From Archegozetes longisetosus (lineage: Eukaryota > Arthropoda > Arachnida > Sarcoptiformes > Trhypochthoniidae), in the NCBI GenBank assembly GCA_018873245.2, contig JAEMBT020000004.1:310001-374000 (forward strand): a DNA stretch of 64,000 nt. The letters run 5' to 3'. Of the stretch, positions 1 through 10,824 are shown one piece after another (the stretch's first letter is position 1; every line of letters begins with the position of its first letter). The notes under the pieces were generated by a model, which had not been told where the DNA came from, did not search any database, and worked only from the letters and a program-made list of their open reading frames with translations. The position numbers and the translations under genes were made by a program.

Positions 1-85
1 ATCTATGTATAACATGATTCTAACTAATAAACAATGTTTAATGTAAAACTTTCGCATTGATTTCTTCTCAAGTTGGTTGCCATTT

Positions 86-129
86 TTAGGCACAAATAGA
101 TCCGTGACGTGAAACAGGAAGAGCTGAGA
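86..129 (-). CDS. possible alternative last exon of the NDRG-like gene
   Basis: The last sure exon reads ...FCQGLGLC and stops at 1766, but that stop lies inside a good donor (T|GTTAGT, exon end 1771). An acceptor (TGAATTTAG) at 131-130 opens 44 nt in the matching phase, coding FSALPVSRHGSICA and a TAA at 88-86. This would give a 319-residue protein with a short basic/Ser tail, where relatives carry a phosphorylated tail after the CxGxG segment. A variant polyA signal (ATTAAA on the minus strand) is at 42-37. The intron so created would contain the whole 538-1503 transposon. Supported only by phase and position. Confidence 0.35.
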
Positions 130-537
130 CTAAATTCAATGAAGAGAACAAAAGTAATCCGTAAATAAAGAGAAGCAAACAACTGAACAACATGGAATGT
201 TTTTCATTTAAAAGCACTGCATTTTCAACAGTTTTCTAACAAAAGTTCAAATGTGATCCACAGCTATTAATATATTTGAAAAGAGTTTGATTTTCAGTTC
301 AAAACGTTAGTAAAATGGAGTGACAGTAGACAATATTGCTTATACACTATCATGTCATCCATTTTGTTATCGAGCGATTTAAAACTGCAATTTAATTCAT
401 TTCAGGTTAGATTAAAGTCCATTTTTATAAAAGTACTTTTGAGACATGCAACCACTTGACTGTAAGATAATCACAACTGTCTGTAGTTCACAAGTTCAAT
501 TATAATTCGTTCTAGATGAAACACTAAATAAGTTTAC

Positions 538-1503
538 GGCTAGACTTCGAAATGACTAATTTCATAATGTCTAATCTCATAATGGCTAATTTCAGAATGG
601 CTAATCCCTATTTTGAATCCTCTAGTAACTGATTGCCTGAATGATTGTCCCGTTTTTCAAATTTTGGAATAACCTAGAAAAAAATCTTTTGAATTAGTAA
701 TATTAAAAATTTAAGCAAACAAAGTGTTTAGCGTTTTTAAATCCACTTTTCTTTTCAAAGAGAGCTCTAAATGAAATTTTACAAATACCAAAGCTTTTCC
801 TTAGGACTAAATAGGATTTTTTTATTTCAAGCCTTACACTTGAGCATAAAAACCTATATATTAAGGCATATATACACGTAAGTTTTGATTTCAGTTAATT
901 ACTGAACTCTTAACTAATGGAAAAATAAGAGTTGAGTCTTCAATAAGTCTTATTGCGAAAAGTTTTGATAGTATGAAAGCAAAAATAATTTAATATCAAT
1001 GATTTACATACTTCACAAATGATTTTAGTGCTAATTTTCATTCATATCGAATCGCACTGAAGTTAAGCTAAAAGTTTGATAAATATGAATAGTTGAATCG
1101 GTTTTTAAACTGTTGATAATCTGAATAGCCTTCAATTTAAAGTGGTGTTCAATACTGCCAGTTTCTTCAAGTTTCTCAGATAAAGCAGTTAATTCATTAT
1201 TATATTTGTAACTTTAATTAAATGAGATTAATTTTAACTTTAAAACAATGAACTTAGAATGGCTTTTACTATTTTACGTGCTCTTTTATGCGCTATATTA
1301 TAATTAGTAGCAGTAGCAGTATATAAGATACGATTACTAGCTCAACTTACTGAACTATTACTCTAATCTATTAAACTTAGTGTATTTATTCTGATTAAAA
1401 AGGGCAAAATCTGCTAATAGAGACAGAAAACAGGGTTTAGCCAATATGAAATTAGTCATTTAGAAATTAGCCATTCTGAAATTAGCCATTTCGAAATTTT
1501 CCC
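538..1503. mobile_element. 966-bp non-autonomous DNA transposon with 15-bp subterminal repeats
   Basis: An 8-bp direct repeat, aagtttac, flanks the element exactly (530-537 and 1504-1511). The ends are inverted: each has 7 bp (GGCTAGA / GGGAAAA) followed by four tandem 15-bp units of type TTTCAGAATGGCTAA (545-604 on the left, 1496-1437 inverted on the right). The interior is AT-rich with no coding capacity. The 8-bp target duplication fits hAT or Merlin; the GG ends fit Merlin better than hAT. Superfamily unresolved. It lies downstream of, or in the last intron of, the NDRG-like gene. Confidence 0.8.
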
Positions 1504-1765
1504 AAGTTTACTATAGTTTAGTTCATATGATAACGCCTTGAAAATAGAGCCAAATCAACTATTTACACAATTAATATTCGGTTTTCAATTTTATAGTTTA
1601 AAATAGTGATATTTGTGCAACATTGTTTATCTAAAACACTGATTTTATCAGTGTTTAGTCATTTAGTGTAAAACGATATTGTATCGTATGTTCAAAAACT
1701 AGAATTATATTTGAGAACTTTCTGAACAGAATCAGGAACAGAGTATAAAAAATAAATAAGAAATA

Positions 1766-4700
1766 CTAACAAAGTCCTAATCCTTGACAGAACAAAAGCA
1801 AATCATAAGCGAACGCTTCGGGTGCATCTTGTAAGACATCTCCACAATCATCCAATTTCACTCTAGTGGTCAACTTCGGATCCATCGCTGCTTGCATTTG
1901 GTCGACATGATGTGCGTGAGAACTGCGTGATCCTGAAGTCAACATTGTGTCAACTTTCATCTTGTCCTTCAACATAGATGTCAAATCTGTGCGACTTTGT
2001 GCAAAAAATATCTATTAATTAAATACTATTACATTTGTGATTAACTTGAGAAATACATTGAAATTAACGGAACAAAAGAATGGTTCTGGGATTGGACAAT
2101 ATATATCGGTTTTTAATCAATATTTTCAATAAGGATTTAAACCTGTGCTATGCATTGGAGTACTCGATAGCTAACTCATAGCTACTATCAAAATTGGTTC
2201 AATATTTTTTCTCTTAAGATGGCAAAGAAAATTAGTTTTACCTGAGATAAGATTCGACATAAAGCCTCAAATTTTTCGGATTCATACGACTATGCAATTT
2301 CTTAATGTAGTCCTGTATCACTTTATCCCTGTCATGATGGCTCTCGGACTGCTGTTAATTAATGAATTGATAAAAATATTGATTTATCTTTTCAAACAAA
2401 TTTAATTAAGGTAATCGAACCTCTAAAGCCTTTTAGGAAGAATATCGATTTCATGCGAAACAATATTTGATTGACGTATAGAAGGAACAGACGTCAAAAC
2501 AAAATTGATTAGTTCATGCGAATGAAAAAATTCAAAGAAAACAAATCAATAATTTATAAACTTTGACGAGCAATGCATTTAATTAAACACTTATAAAGAC
2601 AGTTATATACCGTTCCAAACTTATGAAACACTAGATATTGTTCAGCTGTTGAATTCATACCCAAAGTATTCAACTTCCAGGTCATCATCTGGTCGTTAGA
2701 TTCAATTCAGTCAAATTTGAATAAAAGAGGAAAAATAATTTTTATTAGTTTTATTTTTGTTTTATTTCTCGAATGAGAAAGTTGTGAACCAAATAAATAC
2801 ATAATTACTTTGTCGTGAAAGTACTGCATAACACTTTCAACACTACACGTGCAGTGAATTAATATATTTCCCAAAACACGGTCCGGAAATGCCATCTAAA
2901 TTAAATCAATTTTCAATAGTTTAGTTTTTTCTAACAAAAATGATTGTGAACAATCAATTTTTTGTCAAAATGACTGTTAAAAAATTACCGCAAATCGTGC
3001 TATGATGTTAGCGCCCGCACCCTCGCCCAGAGTCACGCAATATTTAATGCTAAAATTTATTAAAATTTAGAGTCAATTTAATTTCATATCAAATTTTGTG
3101 ACTGTTTCAACAGGAGAGAAACCTGTATTTACCTTAATCACAGCAGATTATTATTAGATTCTGTGCTATCAGTTCAACTTAAATCATATGATATCTCAAA
3201 ATGAGTGAAATACACTCGACTAGAGCTGAGCATAAAAGACCTGAGGTCTTCTAGAACCTCCGGACCTGAGGTCTTTTGAGGTTCAGGTCCGGGTCCTGGT
3301 CCTCAATATCAGTTAAGGTTTAGGCTCGAGTCCTAATAAAATGGCTCAGGTCCGGTCCTGGTCTTTAGAAAAGACCTCTGAGTGAAGACCTCTTGAAATA
3401 CTAATATTAATGGTTGAAATGAATGTTTGTATTGCAATACTTGCACTTAAAATTTTTTACTTCTTATATCTTCATAAAATGCTCCTATCTTATAAAACGA
3501 ACACTCTACTTCATTTAGAACACTCTCACTTATATCTGAGTCTAGTATGATAAAAGCCGGACTCATTTTAATTAATATTTTAATCTGAATTGAGTTAGCA
3601 TTCAATAAACGCAACAGAAAATGATATCATTTATTACATTATATGAGCAAAATAATTCATAGAAACTGTTGTTCTACAATATGATACTTTTTATTCAAAT
3701 AAACAAAATACAGTTGAGGTTCAGGTCCGGGTTCAGGTCTTTAAAAGAGGTCCTATGAGAGGTTCAGGTTTGCATTTTTATGAGAGGTCCAGGTCTAGGC
3801 CTTCAAACATAGGTCCAGGTCCACGTTCAGGTCTTTCAGAAAGACCTCCAGGACCCGGACCTGCTCAGCACTACACTCGACAATTTGTGTTATATTGCGC
3901 AGCACCTTAAAAATGATCACTTAATATCTTTTTATTGAAAGACCGAAACAAATCGCTAAATTGAGCACAAATGCATCATGTCTTCTAAAGCTCAAGAGAA
4001 TTCTATCGAAGTCTATAAAGCCTGACCATGAATCCAGTTTTAAAATGTGTATAGATATCATCAGAAAAATGCAAATTGTAATTCAATGTCATCTTATATT
4101 CCATCTTATTGTCAAAAAGATCTTGACTTAAATAAATCATTTATTGTGTCAAATAAAATAATATATTAGATTAGCTGTTAAGTGGTGTTCTTCCTGTTTG
4201 CGCAAAAATGACATAAGACACTAAAAGAGAAGTACCACTTATGCTAAAGACAGAAAAAACTATTTGCGAATAACTGTACATATCAATTAGATATTCGTCA
4301 AGTGTGACCCTTTGCTTTTAACCAATACAAAAGTTCTTAGTAGAAATTGTGCAACAACTTCGACAATTTATTTTTTCTTATAAATCAAATTTGTTTCCTA
4401 TTTTGTCTACATATTCCATGACAAAAGCCACTCCACTATTGATTAAATGTGCAAAGAGTGCAAAAAGATTAACACTAAAACATGACGTTTTAATTTTTCT
4501 CTACCTAAGCTATAAATAACGCGAATATTTTTAAGAGATTTCTTTTATATTGGTATAAACTATTAGTTATTTATATTGAGGTCATATAAGGCTTGTGTAC
4601 TGTAAATTAAGAATTGAACTGACAGTTAACTGATGCCGATCGTGTCCACATTAGTACAAAGCCATAATAAGAAACTAAAATAAGTACTCATCAAAACAAT

Positions 4701-7700
4701 TGAATGTGGCCTCTATTTGATCGATTAAATTAAGTTTAGACTTCAAGTAAATCAGTTGAAAATAAAGATCAAACCTTTATAAACTTATGTGACTGATTAA
4801 AGAGGAATTCCGGTATGATATTGGTCCCAGCCCATAGATATGTATGAACTAATTTTCACCAGAATAATAAAATTAATCTAATTTTTGAAACTCAGTCTAT
4901 TGCGAATGTCATTTAATTGAATCTTATCAATATTGAAAATAGTTTTATATTAATTTTGATGTCAAAATCTAGTGTACGATTCAAATTTTCAGAGTTTAAA
5001 AGTTCGAAAATTGATTGCAACAAAATCATTAATACCTTTTAACAGAAACCTTATGTTTACATAAAATTTTGAGAAAAAATTAATCTTGAAAGGATTTCCA
5101 ACTTTCATCTACGTGAAAGGTTCTAAATATTTTTTTTTTTAATAGATTCTCACCTTGTTAACTAAGGCACCCCAAGAGACTCAGCATGATGTTTGAGAAA
5201 GAATGAAGACCGTAAGCGTGTAAAACTTATTCTCTAACTTTCGACTCGGGTCTCTTGGAGCGTCGTATTTTGAGAGAATTTCTGAAAATTTATTTTCATT
5301 ATAAAACTCAGTGCGATAGGTTTATAAAATGGTATTTTTGACAAAATAACACATGAACCATAATAAAACTTATAGCAACAATTTCTTGAAAATCTTCAAT
5401 GGTTTTCTAGTAATAAAATTTTTCATGTTTGAACATTGAAAACTTTTAGAACATTAAGAGAAGTCAGAGGTGAAGGTCATAAGAAGAGCCATATATTAAT
5501 CCCAGCTTATTATTCAATATAAAAAATATCAAATGAATCCATATACGGGGCTGAGCTCTACGGGGCTGTGGAACTTTTTTAATTAACAATTTCTTCTTAC
5601 TGGTATTTATACTGATAATATACTGATATTTGATCAAAAATAAAATACAATGACTATGTTTTCAAATGCTAGACTTAATTTTAATTATTAGATCACTTTT
5701 CTCTTACTTGAAATAGTTAAGTACGTTGACCAAATCTTCTCCGATATCATCCATACTGGGATAAGAATAAGCTTCGGGTAGATCCGGTGCGTCGAACTCT
5801 TGTCCTGGCATTTCGACATGAATCCATACAGAACGAGCTTTCAATTTTGCCATACATGGGTGTTCAACAAGTTTGTGAAATTCAGTATCTATTGTATTGT
5901 TATATCGATCGTTAAATATTTGTTTAGGATATCAGATCATTGGGGGCTCGGATAAATAAAATTGTGTTAACCCAAGATATTGCTTTTCAATACAAACAGC
6001 TCATTCTTTTACTTTTAAGTATCAATATTTTTCTTAATACGATTTGAAAGGCATTATTATATTTTAAACGTTTCCAAAACTTGTTCAAAAATTTTTCTTC
6101 TAGGAGTTGGAAAATATGACTTACGGTTAGTCCCCAAGTCATGAACAGTCATAAAGACAGGGGTCGTAAGCGTAATGCCAGCTATATTTCCTTGAACGAA
6201 TACATTCAAAACACCACATTTTTCCGTTTTGATTTCATATCTCTATTATTTTGGTACAAAAAAAAGTAAAATCAATAAGAATTTTTTTTCGAAAACTTTA
6301 TTTTGATTAAATACTTAATTAATCTCTAGCTTTAATGATTTTATTGAGAAAAAATTCAATTATGCACAATAATATTATTGTATCATTAGTTCTGTAGTGA
6401 CATTGAACAAGTGATGTTTATTTAATGGCTGTTTAAACAACTTGTTATTAAAAATGATGGCTTAATGCTACTATTTAAAACTACTTTGACAGAAGACTTG
6501 TTAATGCGTTCACTATTAGAGTTTATAAAATAAAATGCTTCAATCATTTTGAACTAGTTATGTGTTTTGAACAGTACTTATTTTGGACTGAAGAAATTGC
6601 GAGTTGCAACTTTGATTCACAGGTATATGCAAGCTGTTATGCTTTTCATGCATTCAGCGTTACCTCAAGTCGTAAAAGTTTGAAAAAAAGTTCTAAAAGC
6701 TTTTCATCAATTCCATAGCTTTGATCAATCACTAAAATATATTGAACGAGAATATATATTTGAAAATTGTTTTCAAAGCTCCTAAAAACTGAACTTGATT
6801 TAAAACAAGTAAAACCAATGAATACGAATTTAATGATTCGAGAAACAATTATTACATTATTTTTATACCGTACCATTAGTTTTATTGAAAAATAGGTAAA
6901 AACATATTTTCACTCTGATTAAGTGCTAATTTTCGTTAATATTTAGCTTTAGACGAAACAAAAGCCAAAGGTGTTTTTTATTTATGTTCAGTCACTATGA
7001 ATGTGATTCAGCAGAAAAAGGTGCAATCGCACTAACAGTAATAACCCAACAAAAAACAAGACAACAAAATGACTTAACACTTCCACTACAGAATCTATTA
7101 TATATCTGTTCATGAAGCTTCAATTGAAATGTGACACAATACTACGATTCGCATAATATAAGTAATAATAAGTTCGCTTTTGATACTACATAAGTTTTAG
7201 TCAGTTTATAATAAATGACTTTGCATTTGATTGATTGCGATGAGAGACGCAAAGTAGAGGATTAGGGAAAGCAATTGTAGCTTATTACGTGACTCATCAT
7301 TCATATTACAGTAGATTAGTTTTATAATATAGCAGCTATTTTTATCGGCCAGAAACAATGGAAAACATCTTTATTCTCATTTAATTACGCAAAAAGATTG
7401 TTTACCTATTTTTAGATCTCATTCAAGTTTTAATTGAGAAAACAACACGAGATTCAGTAACAAGTTTCGAGGCTTTGCAGTAGATTTTTGCTTGAAAAAA
7501 GCGATTAAGAAAATGAACAGATCATCTTAACGTAGACTATATGAAAGAATGAACTTTTTCCTTAGAACAAATTCATTAGTTTCTTACGAGCTAATCGTTT
7601 GTTTCTATTGGTCTGAAGAACTTGCAATCAAAATAAGTCTAATAAAGTTGGCAGTGATGTCAAATTGACACAATAAGAAAGAAGTTCTCGGTTTGATGAG

Positions 7701-10700
7701 AAACCAAAACAGATATTAATGTTGAAAAGATACCCGTGAAGAGAAATGAGTAGTTAAAGCTTGGATTCGAATAGAAAATCCATTTGACTAACAAATACTG
7801 TAGTTGGAGCAATCGGTAATTCAATCAGTAAATCGCACCACTTATTAGAGTATAGTGTGTCGGGTTAATTAATAATTATATTACTAAACAATAATAGGAG
7901 TGAAATTGTACCTAACCATACAATGTTTAATACAAAACCATATATTCCCCAATTGAGAAATGGTACATTTTTTACAAACATCTATAGTATAAATGTTACG
8001 ACCATTGTCCCAAATTTAGACCTTATTTGTGAAGATTAATTTTGACAACAATTAGATTTGTTAAAAATGTGTGTTTATCTACAAATTATGTGTGAGATAT
8101 GAGAACACTTGGCTCCCTATCCCAAATACTACAGTTATAAACGGTAATAACCTTTGACAATTTATCGAATGACCCACAAAAATAGTGCCAATTATTCATT
8201 AATGATATATTTTCAATACTGATAGGCTATAAAGGTATTCAGATAAGTAGCAGAAAATATCTCACGTGTAATATATGTGCAAATACACATCTTCTTCACA
8301 GCCCTACTAATTATACTGATTGAAGAGACAGATCAAGCCATACATCTACAATGAAATGAATTATCTTTTTTAATTTGAAGATTACAAAAATCATATAATA
8401 CAATTGCAATTTCTGTTATTAGTGCTGGCTATATTCTTTGTCAAGTATTAGTATCTCGTTTTATTAAATATTGTTTGGCGTCAGTAATTTTTCTTTTTCT
8501 TATATGAGAAAAACAATACCATAGACATATATGATATGGCAAACTTGATACTAACCAAAATAAAGACACGACATGTTTGCACTGCAAGGGTTGTTATCAT
8601 TTTTAAAACGTTTTATAACTAATTTAAATTGATTGCTTGCTCTTATATTGCAGTACTTCAACAATATATAGAACGAAAGCAACTGTCCCGTCAAAGTAAT
8701 AAACTCATTACTTAAAAACTTATCTTTTAAAACTTTGCATTCAAACATTTATTCCATCTTTCCTTTACATTACTACTAAATCTTATATACTTATTGGCTA
8801 GATCAAAATATAAGGGACAATAAGTTAGATAATGAGAGATGCTCCTAAAAAATCAGTTGTAAGATAAACAGTTTTTGCTTCAAAGGACTGCAACATCGTT
8901 AATTTATCTGTTTTACTACATTTAGAACCACTATATTTGTGCTCTAATTTCTCTATTTATAGAATTCATAACAAAATATGATGACTTTGATATTTTAATT
9001 TTCAATATTTCAATCGTGACCGAAAAAATCTAAATTGAAATTTGTTCTACTTTACGACTTATTTACTTTTTAATAGCAAAATGATTATTAATATTTTCTG
9101 TAACATCAAGCTTACAAAATAAACCTTCGATTGACTCTAATAATGGTGAAAATTCGCCAAATTTGTCATCAAAACATCGAAAGTTTAGTTTAAGATGATT
9201 TAGTTAAGTTTAGTATTAACTGATTTTGTAATGATTGTGTCGGCAATTTCTAGCAAGAAATGCGTATAAAACTAGTGTCGGACTTCAGTGTCTCTTATTT
9301 TATCAGGGACTAAAAATATCAGTTGAATGGATAGTGAAAAGAGTGAATGGCTTAACTTCTTTTATGCAATTTGTTCAATCATTGATGAGATGAGAAAAAT
9401 TCACCTCATCTTAACTTTGAGGAAAGTGTTGTAAATTGCAGATATATCTTAAAATTATCATTTTGATATAGATTAAGATCTAGTCTTCTTCAGTTTGTCT
9501 AAACAAAGGTCTGGACAATGTGACAAAATTCAGATTCTATCGCCAACAGTCGAGTATTTGAAGGCTAAATAAAATAGAACTTGACGATAAATACGATCAA
9601 AGTAACCAAATTACTAAAACCACAAATAAACCAATAGATATGTCTATTTCATAATATGTATTAATAACCTAAATTCGTGACATGACTTTTCAATTTTAAT
9701 CAATAAAACTAATATGATTGTGACTAATCAATTTGAAGCCATGTTTGCTTTTTCGGAATTTGATCGGTCCAAAACATTGATCAGATCATACAAAATTGAA
9801 TTCTGTAAAAGTGATGCTGCACTTCAAATAAGTGTTTGTTAAGAGCTCTGAAGGACAATAATATTGAAATGATGTGTAAAATGAACATTTTCTAAGGATC
9901 AATAAAGATTTAAACTTTTCATATACATTGATGAGGTACGACCACATGAGATCGAGAAAACAGTCAATTAACGAGACACATCCTGAGTTGTGTCTTAAGC
10001 TCTATCTCAATCCAAGTTAGATTTGAGATACAAATTTTTGATAGCACTCAGTCTAGCTTGAGTCGAGATTAAGCTTAAACACAACTCATAATATGGCTCG
10101 ATAAGAGCCAATGTGATATATGGGCGTCAAATAATAGTTTATTTCAGAAACCACAGTAATATTTCATTTTTTTGGATTGTTAATTGAAAATTGGTTTAAA
10201 ATTTTTCAATTGTTCAGCTTTAGTATTAGGTTCTAAGGTCTCAATTTGAAGTAATGCTCGTGTTTGTAATCAAACTTAAATGTGTTATTTATTTAATATA
10301 AAACTTTCTATAGATGTCTGCCAAAATGAATAATTGAATGAAAAAATAGACTTATTTACGTTTATGTGATTTTGACTGTTTTTACTTTAGTTGGCCCTTA
10401 TTTTATATAATACATTTATGATTAAGTTATCATTTATTCATAGATTGACCAAACAATTGTAATCGTATCGTAAACAGCGTGAAGCACTGGTTCAATTACA
10501 CTGGATTCTGTATAGGATTGTCATTTTTAGCAAAGTATAATTTGTCTCATTATATAATGATCGAACCGTTAGTTTTCTGTTACCGTTAACGACACAAAAT
10601 TCTATTTTTCATTCAAAACAATGAAAACGTTTTCTCGAGAGAATACAATTACTAAATGTGGACAAACTTTGAAAACGTTGAAAGAAGACAGTGCTCCACA

Positions 10701-10824
10701 AAAGTATTAATCGATAACTCGTTCATTCTAAACATGATTAATGACGATGGAATCAAATTTGAAATACCGTTTCCTCGACATCCTCGTAGTCGTCGTGATC
10801 ACTAGTGAGCGGTCGCGCAGACAT
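1766..10824 (-). CDS. NDRG-family protein (ZK1073.1-like), 8 exons
   Basis: Catalytically dead alpha/beta-hydrolase of the N-myc downstream-regulated (NDRG) family; the family is cytosolic and linked to stress, trafficking and differentiation. Exons: 10824-10768, 6242-6125, 5888-5708, 3049-2989, 2895-2809, 2688-2611, 2351-2242, 1994-1766. Phases agree at every junction and the total is 921 nt, or 306 residues. Family landmarks in order: VFMTVHDLGTN (strand 3 region), VEMPGQEFDAPDLPEAY, YCVTLGEGAGANIIARFA (nucleophile elbow), RVLGNILIHCTCS, and near the end KLDDCGDVLQDAPEAFA. The elbow reads G-E-G-A-G, with no Ser nucleophile, as in other NDRGs. The closest match I recall is the C. elegans ZK1073.1 type rather than Drosophila MESK2. 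The start in exon 1 (MSARPLTSDH) follows from in-phase splicing to exon 2. The stop at 1766 may instead be removed by splicing (see 86-129). Intron 1 is about 4.5 kb and intron 3 about 2.7 kb. Confidence 0.9.
3221..3873. mobile_element. 653-bp non-autonomous hAT element
   Basis: A perfect 8-bp target duplication, cactcgac, at 3213-3220 and 3874-3881 flanks terminal inverted repeats TAGAGCTGAGCA / TAGTGCTGAGCA, which fit the hAT end rule (YARNG). Both subterminal regions (about 3240-3400 and 3715-3860) are packed with AGGTCC/GGACCT motifs in both orientations. The AT-rich centre codes for nothing. It sits in intron 3 of the NDRG-like gene. Confidence 0.88.
5142..5283. repeat. imperfect hairpin repeat, about 140 bp
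   Basis: Two inverted arms of about 60 bp (5142-5207 and 5221-5283) share blocks such as CCAAGAGAC, GTT.GAGAA and ATTCTC around a loop of about 13 bases. It is in intron 3 of the NDRG-like gene. It could be a foldback MITE or a palindromic relic; no clear target duplication was found. Confidence 0.5.
6243..10767 (-). other. intron 1 of the NDRG-like gene
   Basis: AT-rich sequence between exon 1 (start codon) and exon 2. Apart from the palindrome at 9983-10090 I see no exon, RNA gene or transposase in it. Open frames inside (for example 6646-6876 and 8551-8748, minus strand) are short, AT-driven and unlike known proteins. Confidence 0.7.
9983..10090. repeat. imperfect palindrome, about 45-bp arms
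   Basis: Arms at 9983-10030 and 10045-10090 pair through GAGTTGTGT.TAAGCT.ATCTC and CAAG.TAGA blocks around a 14-nt loop. Weaker pairing continues outward (ATCGAG near 9950 with CTCGAT near 10096). It lies in intron 1 of the NDRG-like gene, is probably a foldback MITE and has no coding capacity. Confidence 0.55.
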
